64,000 nt of DNA, from assembly GCF_001956215.1 (NCBI RefSeq), contig NZ_MRTQ01000001.1:310001-374000 (forward strand), given 5' to 3'. The position numbers were made by a program, and so were the translations under genes. Origin of the DNA: Paenibacillus sp. FSL R5-0490. GTDB lineage: Bacteria > Bacillota > Bacilli > Bacillales > Cytobacillaceae. The notes under the pieces are model-generated. The model ran no database searches and was not told where the DNA came from. It worked only from the letters and a program-made list of their open reading frames with translations. Position 1 is the stretch's first letter. Every line of letters begins with the position of its first letter. Positions 1-9,217 of this stretch are shown one piece after another.

Positions 1-1608
1 GTTGGAATTGTAGGAAGCTATGATGCCAGTGCGGCCATGCCTGATAAAGAATATCTCATATACTTTGGCCACAGAGGACTTGTTTATCCATTCACAGGGA
101 ATAAGAAACAGCCGATTGCTGATTACATGCAAAAGCTGCCGGAAGGTGAATATGTCCTTGATTTAATCAGCCGGGATGCAGAGGGAAAGACCTATCATCA
201 TGAGAGTGTAGGCATTGTAGACAATACACCGCCGGAAGTGGATCTCGACATTGAACCGGGAGTGATTGAAATAAATGATAGCATGTTAACAACTGAAGAT
301 GGCCACCATGCATTCTGGGTTCATGGAAAGGTGACCGACAAAACAGTTGACCTGTTGCAATCAAAAGGAATGGATTATACCCAAAAAACCAATAAGGCTG
401 CTTATTATGAAAGTGAAATACCATTTATCAGCGGATTCCTGCCGCTGGATGACGATGGCGCTACGAAGTTCGGTGTGCTTCCGGAAGAATATGCAACGAC
501 TCATTACCAGTTAAGGCTATTTCCATGGGATATGGCAACAGCAGCCAATATGTTTAAATCTCCCCGGTATGTGTTTATGAAGGAAGGCACTGAACATGCA
601 GCCAGTCGATTTAATAAAAGCAGGGTGAAGCTGAATGACGAAATAACCATGACACTTGATTTAAATAATGTGGAGAACTTTATTTCAGGTTCTTATGAAA
701 TTCAGCCGCTTCTTGACTATTTTGAGCTGCAGGAGGTTAAAGCAAATCCTGTGCTTAAGAAGTTTGCAGATCAAAATGGCATAGAAATAAAAATAGATGA
801 ATCAGTTGTCACGGGTTCTGGTGTAAAAGTAGGAGCAGCCCTTTTAAAAGAAGACTTTGAAGGGATCAGCGGAGACATGCCATTCCTTGATGTTACTTTT
901 AAAATGGTGGACGACACCAGCTACGCAAGATTTGCATCCTTTGGCTTAAAGGAACTTTCTTATCATAAGCAAGGTCAGTCAGAAGCCATAACTATTCCGG
1001 CTTACAGCTTAAACCATTTTGAACTTGTATCAACTCACTCACGTATTTCAGGCAATATAGCACCGGAAGCTTTCTTAAATTCCGGAGGCTGGGTTGACAG
1101 CAAATACGATTTTACCAAGCTTAAAACAAAGGTTTTTGCCAAAGCGGCAGATGGAAAAATTTACGAAGGAACTATGGATAGCAGGGGGCTGTTTGATGTC
1201 ATTGTGCCAGCAAAAGAGGCCTATACGGTTTATGTAGAGGTTCCTGGCCACTTGACAGAATTTCAAAATGTTTCTGCCGGCATCGAGAAAGATGGAAAGT
1301 ATCACGGTCTATATGTAAGAATTAACCCTGAAGATAATCTTGCAGGGGATGTTACCCAGGATCAGGTAATCGATATACGTGACCTGAAAGAAGCTGTTGA
1401 ACATTATGGCAAAAAAGACCCTGAGAATCCCCATCTCGATATTAATCAGGATGGGGTGGTCGATGAAACAGATGTCAGATGGATTGAAAAGAATTTCTTA
1501 ACGAAAGGCACATTAGCAGGAAAAGGAAATCAGCCGAAAGACAGGATTGGAAAGAAAGGGCTTGCTGATTTCTTAAAGATGATTGGATTGGAGCCGAAAG
1601 AAAAATAA
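1..1608 (+). CDS. C-terminal part of a large secreted protein with cohesin-like and dockerin modules (5' partial)
   Basis: The reading frame is open from base 1 through the first internal ATG at 37, so the start lies upstream of the window. Seen: beta-rich N-terminal part, a cohesin-like stretch (about residues 200-325 counted from base 37), a carboxypeptidase-regulatory-like beta domain (SGNIAPEAF... to about 430), then a type I dockerin duplex with calcium-loop patterns DVTQDQVIDIRDLKE and DINQDGVVDETDVRW. Known: in Bacillaceae such tails are found on large subtilisin-like (S8) cell-surface peptidases, where the modules mediate calcium-dependent protein contacts. Inference: the missing N-terminus carries the catalytic domain; nothing in the visible part proves this. 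A terminator follows at once, so it ends its transcription unit. Confidence 0.7.
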   Translation, partial: VGIVGSYDASAAMPDKEYLIYFGHRGLVYPFTGNKKQPIADYMQKLPEGEYVLDLISRDAEGKTYHHESVGIVDNTPPEVDLDIEPGVIEINDSMLTTEDGHHAFWVHGKVTDKTVDLLQSKGMDYTQKTNKAAYYESEIPFISGFLPLDDDGATKFGVLPEEYATTHYQLRLFPWDMATAANMFKSPRYVFMKEGTEHAASRFNKSRVKLNDEITMTLDLNNVENFISGSYEIQPLLDYFELQEVKANPVLKKFADQNGIEIKIDESVVTGSGVKVGAALLKEDFEGISGDMPFLDVTFKMVDDTSYARFASFGLKELSYHKQGQSEAITIPAYSLNHFELVSTHSRISGNIAPEAFLNSGGWVDSKYDFTKLKTKVFAKAADGKIYEGTMDSRGLFDVIVPAKEAYTVYVEVPGHLTEFQNVSAGIEKDGKYHGLYVRINPEDNLAGDVTQDQVIDIRDLKEAVEHYGKKDPENPHLDINQDGVVDETDVRWIEKNFLTKGTLAGKGNQPKDRIGKKGLADFLKMIGLEPKEK

Positions 1609-1622
1609 TCATAAAACAGCAG

Positions 1623-1652
1623 GCAGGAGACAAGTTCTCCTGCTTGTTTCTA
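1623..1652 (+). terminator. Rho-independent terminator
   Basis: Stem GCAGGAGA/TTCTCCTGC with a CAAG loop followed by TTGTTT, just after the dockerin gene. Confidence 0.75.
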
Positions 1653-1716
1653 TTATCCTATAGAAAATGCCTGGCAATTTCACTATAATAATAGAAACTT
1701 TATACTGAGGTGCAGC

Positions 1717-2964
1717 ATGATCATTGGGAAAATTATTAAGTTTTACCGGGAGAAAGCAGGACTGACACAGGGCCAGCTGGGGGAAGGAATCTGTTCCGTT
1801 ACTCATTTAAGTAAAATCGAACGGGGAATTACCGAATACTCCGGAGAAATTACACATCTCCTGGCCAGGAGGCTGGGCATTGATCCCGAGGAGGAAATAA
1901 CTCGATATCATCAGCTTGCCAAAAGGCTGGATGAATGGCATGAGAGTATGATCATGCAGCGGTTGCAGGAATCTGAGCATATAAAAAAAGAACTCCAGGC
2001 TGAAAAACTGATTCATATGCCTGACTTTCAGACTTTATATCGCCTTCTGTCAGCCAGATACTATTTATCTGTGAGTGATTTGATTTCGGCATCGGAATTA
2101 ATCTCAGATCTTAAAAAAGCTTCAGCTGCCTTGTCACCTCATGATGCTAATTTGCTGAAGCATATTCAGGGCATTTATTACTTTCTAACAGGTCAATACC
2201 GTGACTGTATCAGCAGTTTAGCTTCCATTGACAGAGATCAGTATAGCTACGATGAATACTATTACCATTTAGCGATTGCTCATCATTCCATCCATTCAAA
2301 TATTACAGCCTATTATTATGGAAAAAAGGCGCTTCACTATTTTCAAAGAACCTTAAATATTCTTCGCGTTATCGATACGGAAATGCTGCTTATTGTTCAG
2401 CTGAATGCGAAGGAGCTTCATGACTTTAACGAAACAAAGGAAAAATATGAGCAGTTAATTAAGCTTTGTGATGCATGTAATTCTGGTGATCGAAAATCCA
2501 AGCTTTATCATAATCTGGCATTTGAATATTTTCGCAGGAAAAAATATCGGGAATCTGCCGGTCTCTATGAAAAAGCACTAAAGCTTACCGCCGAAAACGC
2601 CCCTCACTATTTAACTGCTCTGGATGGATATATACATACCTGCTATAAAGGAAAACTTCAGTCCCGTAATGCGTTAATAAAATTGGCTGAAGAAGGAATG
2701 GAGAGAGCCAAAGATACAGATTCATATACCTGGATTAATTTTCAGCTCCATCTTCATTTATTAAAAAGAGAAGAAAAGCTATACTATCAATTTATTGAGG
2801 GAACAGCATTGCCTTATTTTAAAAAAATCGGCTACGGCATTTTAATCGACCATTATGAGAAAAAGCTTTTCCACTTTTACTCAGAAAAAGGCGAGGCTCA
2901 AAAAGCAATTGAACTCGCCCGTTCATTTATACAAAAACAAAAAAGCTATTATGATCATGAGTAG
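1717..2964 (+). CDS. XRE-family HTH regulator with TPR-like repeats
   Basis: 415 residues. Residues 1-62 form a Cro/CI-type helix-turn-helix (IIGKIIKFYREKAGLTQGQL, then CSVTHLSKIERG), the rest is all-helical with Tyr/Leu-rich, roughly 35-residue units that look like tetratricopeptide repeats. This architecture is that of the RRNPP-like Gram-positive regulators (PlcR/Rap/AimR type), where the repeats bind a short signalling peptide. No small secreted-peptide gene is visible next to it, so a peptide ligand is only an inference. Start: ATG preceded by GAGGTG. It converges with the EamA gene and shares a terminator hairpin with it. Confidence 0.8.
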   Translation: MIIGKIIKFYREKAGLTQGQLGEGICSVTHLSKIERGITEYSGEITHLLARRLGIDPEEEITRYHQLAKRLDEWHESMIMQRLQESEHIKKELQAEKLIHMPDFQTLYRLLSARYYLSVSDLISASELISDLKKASAALSPHDANLLKHIQGIYYFLTGQYRDCISSLASIDRDQYSYDEYYYHLAIAHHSIHSNITAYYYGKKALHYFQRTLNILRVIDTEMLLIVQLNAKELHDFNETKEKYEQLIKLCDACNSGDRKSKLYHNLAFEYFRRKKYRESAGLYEKALKLTAENAPHYLTALDGYIHTCYKGKLQSRNALIKLAEEGMERAKDTDSYTWINFQLHLHLLKREEKLYYQFIEGTALPYFKKIGYGILIDHYEKKLFHFYSEKGEAQKAIELARSFIQKQKSYYDHE

Positions 2965-2981
2965 AATAAAACCCCAAATCT

Positions 2982-3009
2982 AAGACTGCATAGGTTCTAT
3001 GCAGTCTTA
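2982..3009. terminator. bidirectional terminator
   Basis: Near-perfect stem AAGACTGCATAG/CTATGCAGTCTT between convergent genes. The minus-strand stop codon of the EamA gene (TAG at 2997-2999) sits within it. Confidence 0.75.
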
Positions 3010-3932
3010 TTCTTAATGGTTCGTTTATTCATTTTTCTTTGGAACATTTTCGCATTTGTTCCTATATATACACCCGTAAGAACAAAGGCTGCACCTATTC
3101 CATGCGCAAGGGTAAATGTTTCACCCAAAAAGACTGTAGCCATTATAACAGCAGACACAGGCATCACATTTATAAAAATGGAAGCCTTGGCCGCTCCGAC
3201 CTCTTTAATTCCGTTATAATACATGACAAACGAAACCACGGTAACAAAGATACTCATATGAGCGATAGCAGCCCAAGTCGTCAATCTGGCTTGCTGAAGA
3301 TCCATCCACGTTGTTTCAGCAGAAGCAAATGGCAAAAGAAATAAGGTCCCATAGGCAACTGCATATGTGGTCGATTCCACTGAGCTGAATTTTTTCAGTA
3401 CCACTTTCCCCACAACGCTATAAATGGCCCAGCTTACGACAGCGCCAAGCAATACGAAATCAATCGGTTCAAAGCCATATTGGAAAAGAGTGAGCAAATG
3501 GCCATCTGTAATAATAAACACTACACCTGTCAAAGCAACGGCCATTCCAATGATATGGTTTTTGGTTATTTTTTCTTTAAGGAATAGTCCTGATAAAAGG
3601 ACGATAAGAACTGGGTTTGATGCAATAAATAATGAGCTTTTAATCACGGGTGCGTGCTTTGTGGCCAGAAAGAAACAAATATTATACAGCGCAATTCCTG
3701 TCAGGCCCAAGAGAGCAAACAGTCCATGATCCCTTAAATTTGGTCGTTTCCGATCTTTCTCCATAATCCACATGAGCGGATAAAGCAGGATAGCAGCTCC
3801 CAAAAACCTCAAAAAAGCAACAGTTGCAGGTTCAAAGCTTTGAACAGCAAACTTGCCGGCAATAAATGCACTGCCCCATGTTGCAGTAGCCAAAGTCAGC
3901 ATTCCATAAATAAGCCATAATCTCTTTTTCAA
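2997..3932 (-). CDS. EamA/DMT-superfamily transporter
   Basis: 311 residues with ten hydrophobic segments and two EamA repeats (about 8-140 and 155-295), including the WGSAFIAGKFA start and LFLKEKITKNHIIGMAVALTG repeat signature. Known: drug/metabolite transporter superfamily proteins export amino acids, metabolites or drugs at the cytoplasmic membrane; substrate cannot be read from sequence. The start is TTG at 3932, with AAGGCGAG upstream at suitable distance; no better in-frame ATG fits. The C-terminus is basic (KMFQRKMNKRTIKNK). Stands alone. Confidence 0.85.
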   Translation of the reverse strand: MKKRLWLIYGMLTLATATWGSAFIAGKFAVQSFEPATVAFLRFLGAAILLYPLMWIMEKDRKRPNLRDHGLFALLGLTGIALYNICFFLATKHAPVIKSSLFIASNPVLIVLLSGLFLKEKITKNHIIGMAVALTGVVFIITDGHLLTLFQYGFEPIDFVLLGAVVSWAIYSVVGKVVLKKFSSVESTTYAVAYGTLFLLPFASAETTWMDLQQARLTTWAAIAHMSIFVTVVSFVMYYNGIKEVGAAKASIFINVMPVSAVIMATVFLGETFTLAHGIGAAFVLTGVYIGTNAKMFQRKMNKRTIKNKTA

Positions 3933-4227
3933 ACGAACTCGCCTTCATTTCTGTAAAAATTTTATAAATAGTATTATAACATCTTTTTCGAAAGTCGAAA
4001 TAGTTATTTTTAAGCATATTTGAGATGAATATCAGCTTGTACTTCATGTATGATTGAAGGAACAAAATTAAAATTCCGCGGATATGCCGCCGAAGGTCAG
4101 GGTAGTAAATATATAGTGTATAAATAAACTTTCAACTGCTGTTTTCCTGGTTTGCACTAAGAATGATTATCAATAAAAATAAAGAGGGTTAAAATATAAA
4201 AAAATATGCCGGAAAGGAGGGACAAAT

Positions 4228-4848
4228 TTGTGGCCATTTTCATCAAGTAAAAAGACCAATAAAATCGTTGATGCAGCAAGCTATATTTCCATTAAAGAAA
4301 CAACGGAAGAGGCGGAAATTGAAAAGATGGTATTGAAGTTGGAACAGATTTTTCACAGTACTTCCAGAGAAATCGTTATTTTGTGCATCGGGTCGGACCG
4401 CTCAACTGGAGACTCTCTTGGGCCACTTACAGGAAAGATCCTCAAAGAAAAGAACATTCCGTATCCGGTATATGGGACTCTAAAGGAGCCTGTTCATGCA
4501 TTAAATATCAAAAAGGTTCTTAAAGAAATCAAGGAAACGCATCATGATCCTTTTATATTTGGCATAGACGCCTGCCTCGGGGACGAACGGCAAATCGGTT
4601 ATATTTTAATAAGAGAAGGATCGTTTATTCCGGGAAATGCAGTGAATCGGGTTTTGCCAAGTGTGGGTGATTATCATTTGAAGGCAATTGTAAATACACT
4701 GGATCCATTAACACCTGTACATTCCTTAAATAGCACGAGATTATATATGGTTTTAAAACTGGCTGAAATCATAGCGGAAATTATTTCGCGTGTAGCCGCT
4801 AATGATCGGACTTCCAGAGGAGAGATTGAAAAATTGAATGTGCCGTAA
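4228..4848 (+). CDS. yyaC: YyaC-type spore protease-like protein
   Basis: 206 residues. The central block CIGSDRSTGDSLGPLTG, then FGIDACLGDERQIGYI and PSVGDYHLKAIVN, is the signature of YyaC, a sporulation protein related to the germination protease GPR fold. Known: yyaC is widespread in spore formers and expressed in sporulation; its exact substrate is not settled. The start is TTG at 4228, supported by an excellent GGAAAGGAGGG at 4211-4221. It is a single gene with no terminator obvious behind it. Residues after about 185 are variable and basic/polar. Confidence 0.9.
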   Translation: MWPFSSSKKTNKIVDAASYISIKETTEEAEIEKMVLKLEQIFHSTSREIVILCIGSDRSTGDSLGPLTGKILKEKNIPYPVYGTLKEPVHALNIKKVLKEIKETHHDPFIFGIDACLGDERQIGYILIREGSFIPGNAVNRVLPSVGDYHLKAIVNTLDPLTPVHSLNSTRLYMVLKLAEIIAEIISRVAANDRTSRGEIEKLNVP

Positions 4849-4888
4849 ACATTTTATAAGTAGAACTCCTTGTAAATCAGCCAAAAAA

Positions 4889-4918
4889 TTGCTGTTACTC
4901 TGACAGGTAAGTTATAAT
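4889..4918 (+). promoter_or_regulatory. sigma-A-type promoter of first GntR gene
   Basis: TTGCTG (4889-4894), 18-base spacer, TATAAT (4913-4918), 39 bases before the GntR start. No GTATAC operator is seen here, so this regulator does not appear to repress itself through the motif that marks the rest of the cluster. Confidence 0.6.
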
Positions 4919-4956
4919 GGGCAGTAAGGATACTAAAGAGAGAAAGAGGGAAAGGA

Positions 4957-5631
4957 ATGGTTAATAACTGGACGGAAGATAATCTGATCTCGATACGTGA
5001 GAGGGTTTATCTGCATATTAAGGATCTTATTTTGGACGGGGAATTTAAAGCGGGAGACCGGCTGGTTGAACGGGAACTCGCTGAGCGGTTAAATATCAGC
5101 AGGACACCTATTCGCGAAGCGCTGTTCCGCCTGGAATCACAAGGGTTTGTAAAGACAGTCCCAAGAAAAGGCGTTATCGTTGCCGATATATCCGAAAAGG
5201 AAATTATCGAAGTGTTTACTATTTTATCATCACTTGAAGTACTGGCAGCAAAATTGGCCGTCCAAAAGCTGGATGATGAAATGGAAAGCAAGTTCAAAGG
5301 CAGCATAAATAAGGTAAAGGAATTTCTGAACAATCCTGAAGAGGATGCTGCTGAATTACATAGGGAGCTTAATCATCTCCTATATAGCTCCGCAAAAAAT
5401 GTTAAGCTTTACGAGATGCTCAGCGGATTATCCGATTACATTCGCGCGTTTGCCAAAATCGGGCATAAAAATCCCGGCAGGGCAAAGCAGTCTATGGAGG
5501 AGCATTTAAAAATCATGGAAGCCATTGTCAATAAAGAAATGGAAATGGCCGAATACTTGACCAAAATACATATTGAAAATTCAAAAAAAGCATACATTGA
5601 AGCTGTTCAGCAGAGTGAAGATAAAAAATAA
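4957..5631 (+). CDS. GntR-family regulator, FadR/FCD subfamily (first of two paralogues)
   Basis: 224 residues. Winged HTH at about 12-80 (DRLVERELAERLNISRTPIR, then EALFRLESQGFVKTVPRKG), followed by an all-helical FCD effector domain with His residues typical of metal/carboxylate binding (ELHRELNHLLY, EEHLKIMEAI). It is strikingly similar to the second GntR protein at 17317-18003, almost identical through the recognition helix, so both probably read the same operator. Known: FCD-type GntR proteins usually repress catabolic operons and are released by organic acids or amino acids. Inference: it controls the GTATAC sites between 6.5 and 18.1 kb. Start ATG after AGAGGGAAAGG. Confidence 0.9.
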   Translation: MVNNWTEDNLISIRERVYLHIKDLILDGEFKAGDRLVERELAERLNISRTPIREALFRLESQGFVKTVPRKGVIVADISEKEIIEVFTILSSLEVLAAKLAVQKLDDEMESKFKGSINKVKEFLNNPEEDAAELHRELNHLLYSSAKNVKLYEMLSGLSDYIRAFAKIGHKNPGRAKQSMEEHLKIMEAIVNKEMEMAEYLTKIHIENSKKAYIEAVQQSEDKK

Positions 5632-5660
5632 GAAAGAGCAGAAGCCCTTTCTTATTTTTA
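5627..5660. terminator. bidirectional terminator
   Basis: AATAAGAAAG/CTTTCTTATT stem between the convergent GntR and aspartate-dehydrogenase-like genes, with A/T tracts on both sides. Confidence 0.75.
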
Positions 5661-6467
5661 TTAGACTCCAATCACAAATGATGAAGTTAAATTTTTTAAA
5701 ACCTTAGCCACACTCATAGCGACAATGGGACTGGATTTTGGATTTTCCTCATAAGGAACATTCGAAACGGATATCTCCACTTCACCGAAATAACCTTTAG
5801 CCTTGATGGTATGTGTGTTTGATTGGATAGTCGGATCAGCATACACCTTCACCTTAGTATTTTCAAAGCCAACTCCTGCTAGGCTAAGGGCTGCTGAAAC
5901 ATTCACGCTCTGCGGAAACAGCCTGGATGACTCCCGTGCATTCCCTTCATAAATACAGAATGGTTCAGTCAGCATATTCAGATCCACTTTTTCTTCCGCA
6001 ATCGTGCCTTTCCAGCTGCGTGGATGCTTTCTTGTAATTAAGGTGATTTCTTCAATCTCACCCAATGCTCCCGCTGCAATCCGGTCCAGGCCGGCTATAG
6101 CTGCAGAAGGAACAAAGATCTGCCGGTTATGCTGTTTGGCCACAGCTTTGAGTTTTTCATAAAAACCGGTGTCTCCTAATGCTCCCACAGAAAGCACCAC
6201 AAGATGGCATCCATTTGCCAGCACTTTCTCCCCGTACATATGCAAGGCTTGATGGCCCGCTGACTCTATGATAATATCTAAATCTCCATTAAAAAAATCG
6301 CCTTCATCTGATGTAAGGGTAAATGCTTGTTTATCAGCATGCTCTGCAACTTTATGGCTTCTAACCAGCACAGACTTTAATTCTACGTTGCCAGCATGGC
6401 CGGCTTCTATTAATTCCGCTATGGTCTTCCCCAGCGTTCCATAACCGATAATTCCAGCTTTAAGCAT
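5661..6467 (-). CDS. L-aspartate dehydrogenase-like NAD(P)-dependent enzyme
   Basis: 268 residues from ATG at 6467 (GGAG eight bases upstream; a GTG at 6476 would overlap that site). N-terminal Rossmann motif GIIGYGTLGKTI (residues 5-16), middle IIESAGHQA and VVLSVGAL, then the C-terminal dehydrogenase domain with SAAIAGLDRIAAGALGEI and VNVSAALSLAGVG, the pattern of the NadX/AspDH family. Known: the family oxidises L-aspartate to iminoaspartate, or makes aspartate from oxaloacetate and ammonia; distant members act on other amino acids. It lies alone on the minus strand with a GTATAC operator 39-54 bases upstream, so it belongs to the GntR gene set. A role in NAD synthesis is unlikely, since no nadA/nadC is near. 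Confidence 0.8.
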   Translation of the reverse strand: MLKAGIIGYGTLGKTIAELIEAGHAGNVELKSVLVRSHKVAEHADKQAFTLTSDEGDFFNGDLDIIIESAGHQALHMYGEKVLANGCHLVVLSVGALGDTGFYEKLKAVAKQHNRQIFVPSAAIAGLDRIAAGALGEIEEITLITRKHPRSWKGTIAEEKVDLNMLTEPFCIYEGNARESSRLFPQSVNVSAALSLAGVGFENTKVKVYADPTIQSNTHTIKAKGYFGEVEISVSNVPYEENPKSSPIVAMSVAKVLKNLTSSFVIGV

Positions 6468-6513
6468 ATTTATCACTCCTTCTCGGGATCCCCCTAAAAA
6501 AACCGTATAAATC

Positions 6514-6523
6514 TGGTATACGA
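6514..6523. promoter_or_regulatory. GTATAC-type GntR operator a
   Basis: TCTGGTATACGAT in front of the aspartate-dehydrogenase-like gene; a second ATATAC follows five bases later. Confidence 0.6.
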
Positions 6524-6651
6524 TATACTTTGTGCAATTTTATTCTAGATTTTAACTTAAAACCATTCAGAGAGCAATAGATTTTATAGAAAATATTAAA
6601 ACATCTAAATTTTCAAAATTATTTGCACAATAGCTATTTTTAGTGTTATTA

Positions 6652-6662
6652 TAGTATACAAG
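6652..6662. promoter_or_regulatory. GTATAC-type GntR operator b
   Basis: TATAGTATACAAGT starts at the -10 box of the divergent promoter, a good position for repression of the permease gene downstream. Confidence 0.6.
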
Positions 6663-6822
6663 TTTAAAATAGTGAAAAGGGGAGGTGGTAGTGGTCTCAG
6701 GTTCTTGACGATGTCTGCACATCTAAAGAGCATAAGAGATTGATTGATATAGCATGAAAAGAGCGGTGCACCAGCAGATAACCAAGTCATCCATGAATAG
6801 CGCTTTTTTGTTTTTTGGTCAA

Positions 6823-6841
6823 TTTGGTATACAATCTACCA
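6823..6841. promoter_or_regulatory. GTATAC-type GntR operator c
   Basis: AATTTGGTATACAATCTACCAAAT: a full consensus site with an extra inverted half (TTTGG...CCAAA), about 165 bases before the first permease. Confidence 0.65.
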
Positions 6842-7000
6842 AATGCTGTATTCTTTTTGGAAAAAGTTACAAGTCCTTCTCGTGAAGCAAAATGCCGGGG
6901 TATTACATAGTCAGCCATAGAAAAACAGAAGCCTTGCAATCTGTCTTTTGCAATATTTTATAGGGGTTATTTATTTATAACGAAAAACGGAGGGGAATAT

Positions 7001-8446
7001 ATGGAGTTAACATTTGCTCATTGGGTCTATGCAATTGTTACTGTGTCTGTCATCGCCACGATGCTTTTTAGAAGAGGCGTTGTCCTGCCGGTTATCATCG
7101 GAACTTTCTTTGTGGCAGTCATTTATAAAGGCAGCCTGATCGCTGGCTTTCAGGCTGTATTTAACGCTAATCTCCTCGCAGCAAAAGAGTTATTCAGTAT
7201 ATTCTTAATCATTTCTCTCATGATCGCACTTCTCAATTCATTGAAGGATTTGGGAGCGGACAAGAGGCTTATTGGTCCGATTGAGAAGGTTATGGTGAAT
7301 GGGCATATTTCCTATTTAGTATTAATGGTTACAACCTATGTAATTTCACTCTTTTTCTGGCCAACCCCTGCTGTCCCGCTTATCTGTGCTCTGCTTGTAC
7401 CCGCAGCAGTCAGGGCTGGGCTGCCTGTAATGACGGCTGCCATGGTTATTGTCATTGCTGGTCAGGGTATGGCGCTTTCCTCTGACTATATCATGCAGGT
7501 AGCACCGATGCTCAGTGCCAAAGCAGCTGGAATTGATAAGGCCATGGTTGCGGATAAGACACTGGTTCTTTCTGTCATTACAGGTGTACTTGCATTGACC
7601 TATGTTTATGTGGCGCATAGAAAATCAATCGTGAAAAATGGGAACCATGACTCTTCTCTAAACCCTGATGATGCTGCTTTTTTTGGTGTAGCGAATGAAC
7701 TTGCTGCTACGGCTGAAGAAAGTGCTGAAATCATTCAGAGAAAAAATACATGGGGCAAGGTTTTTGCTGTATTAGTGCCTTTATCGATGCTGGGTGTTAT
7801 GATTTATATGTTCTCAACCAAATTAACAGGCGGGTCAGGGTTTGAAGGAACAGATGGAGCTGCTTTTATTGGCGGTGTTGCGACTCTTTTATTGGTGCTT
7901 GCCACTGTGGCATTTAATCGCATCCATGCTTTAGATAAGATAAGCGAGCATTTAACGGAAGGCTTCGTGTTTGCCTTCAGGGCGATGGCTCCGGTAATTC
8001 CAATAGCAGGATTCTTCTTTATGGGAAGCTCAGACTTTACCGGCACCATTTTATCATTGGATGAAAGCGCTGCCAAACCTGCTTTTTTATTTGATATGAT
8101 ACAGGCAGGCCAGGCTTATATTCCTGAGAATGCCTTTATTGCAGGATTTGGCTTGTTGATTGTCGGTCTGATCACTGGCCTCGATGGGTCAGGTTTTTCC
8201 GGGCTGCCGTTAACGGGTGCCTTATCGGGTGCATTAGCAAGTGGAAGCCATATTGATCCTTCCACATTAGCTGCCATCGGACAAATGGGTGCCATCTGGG
8301 GTGGAGGCACGATTGTTGCCTGGTCTTCACTTGTCGCAGTAGCAGGATTCCTGCAGATTTCACCGCTGGAGCTGGCCAGGAAAAACTTTATTCCGGTTAT
8401 TTCCAGTTTATTTATCGCAACATTAATTGCCATATTAATCTGGTAA
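7001..8446 (+). CDS. Large multi-pass permease, ion-transporter (IT/GntP-like) type
   Basis: 481 residues with about twelve membrane segments and two pseudo-repeats: the first ends in FFWPTPAVPLICALLVPAAV plus GQGMALSSDY, the second in GLDGSGFSGLPLTG and MGAIWGGGTIVAWS. Re-entrant, Gly/Ser/Pro-rich hairpins of this kind mark the ion transporter superfamily (GntP, DASS, CitM, TRAP-M relatives), which takes up carboxylates and other anions with H+ or Na+. I cannot assign a named family or substrate. Regulated by operators b and c; followed by its own terminator. Inference: uptake system for the substrate (or a related anion) of the GntR gene set. ATG start after ACGGAGGGG. Confidence 0.7.
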   Translation: MELTFAHWVYAIVTVSVIATMLFRRGVVLPVIIGTFFVAVIYKGSLIAGFQAVFNANLLAAKELFSIFLIISLMIALLNSLKDLGADKRLIGPIEKVMVNGHISYLVLMVTTYVISLFFWPTPAVPLICALLVPAAVRAGLPVMTAAMVIVIAGQGMALSSDYIMQVAPMLSAKAAGIDKAMVADKTLVLSVITGVLALTYVYVAHRKSIVKNGNHDSSLNPDDAAFFGVANELAATAEESAEIIQRKNTWGKVFAVLVPLSMLGVMIYMFSTKLTGGSGFEGTDGAAFIGGVATLLLVLATVAFNRIHALDKISEHLTEGFVFAFRAMAPVIPIAGFFFMGSSDFTGTILSLDESAAKPAFLFDMIQAGQAYIPENAFIAGFGLLIVGLITGLDGSGFSGLPLTGALSGALASGSHIDPSTLAAIGQMGAIWGGGTIVAWSSLVAVAGFLQISPLELARKNFIPVISSLFIATLIAILIW

Positions 8447-8469
8447 AACAGAAAGCTCCAAAAAACAAG

Positions 8470-8516
8470 GCTATCCTGCAAGGTTAGAATATACTAACTA
8501 AGGGGATAGCTTTTTT
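8470..8516 (+). terminator. Rho-independent terminator
   Basis: GCTATCC/GGATAGC outer stem with GTTAG/CTAAC inner stem and six T residues, between the permease and the next gene; read-through could still link them. Confidence 0.8.
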
Positions 8517-8536
8517 ATAAAGAGAGGAGTGAGGAT

Positions 8537-9217
8537 TTGAAAATTGGCTTAGCAGGTATAGGAAAATTAGGTGCAGCGATGATGACACACTGGCATAAAT
8601 CAAACCTTTCAATAGGCATTTTTCATCCCGATATGTCCAAAGCAGAACAATTTGCTGAAAAGTTCCCTAACGCACATCCTTTAACTGATAATGAGATGAG
8701 ACAAATGGATATCCTTCTGCTTGCTTTGCCGGCTGGAAAGGTGATTTCTTTTATGGATAGGATAATTCCGGAAAATTCTTCTATTGCCTTCATTAATATG
8801 GCGACCGCGCTTCCAACGAAAGAAATAAAAGAAAGGTTCCCTTCCTGTAAGGTGTTTGGATTGAAATACATGGGGCATTCGAGAGACTTAATGGAGAATG
8901 GAAAGGGATTATTTATTACTGAGGACCATCTCCCTGCTCCGGTACAGGACCTATTCAGACCAGTGGGGGATATCATAATAGACAGTGAAGAGAGAGTAGC
9001 AGCAGTAAATAAACTGGCAACCTATTATGCTGTAAAAACGGCTGTTGAAATTGAGAATGAATTGACAGGCAAAGGGTATGACCCAGCTTATATTAAAAGA
9101 GGACTTACTTCCCTTGCACCGGAAGTCATACGGTCTTACAGCCAAGGCACTTTGGGGCATTTTGCAAAAGAAATTGTGAAGGAAATACAGGAGTATAATA
9201 AAAAAGCTGCTGATTAA
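8537..9217 (+). CDS. NAD(P)-binding oxidoreductase (6PGDH/P5CR-like N-terminal fold)
   Basis: 226 residues. GLAGIGKLGAAMMTHWHKS at residues 4-22 is a Rossmann GxGxxG dinucleotide site; DILLLALPAGKVISFMDRI and SIAFINMATALPTKEI follow the pattern of F420/NADP-dependent and pyrroline-5-carboxylate-reductase-like proteins. The C-terminal helical part (ELTGKGYDPAYIKRGL) would form the dimer/active-site domain, but it is shorter than in either named family. Known: such proteins reduce imines or beta-hydroxyacids. Substrate unknown. Start TTG at 8537 with GAGGAGTGAGG upstream. The end overlaps a bidirectional terminator. Part of the GntR-bracketed set by position; it has no operator of its own. Confidence 0.65.
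   Translation: MKIGLAGIGKLGAAMMTHWHKSNLSIGIFHPDMSKAEQFAEKFPNAHPLTDNEMRQMDILLLALPAGKVISFMDRIIPENSSIAFINMATALPTKEIKERFPSCKVFGLKYMGHSRDLMENGKGLFITEDHLPAPVQDLFRPVGDIIIDSEERVAAVNKLATYYAVKTAVEIENELTGKGYDPAYIKRGLTSLAPEVIRSYSQGTLGHFAKEIVKEIQEYNKKAAD

Larger units (their letters stand above)
6468..7000. other. 533-base divergent control region
   Basis: Between the dehydrogenase (minus) and the first permease (plus). It holds operators a, b and c, a promoter (TTGCAC 6623-6628, 18 bases, TATTAT 6647-6652) and a 5' leader of over 300 bases containing a G-rich stretch (6679-6695). I find no ORF with a ribosome site and no known riboswitch in the leader. Confidence 0.5.
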
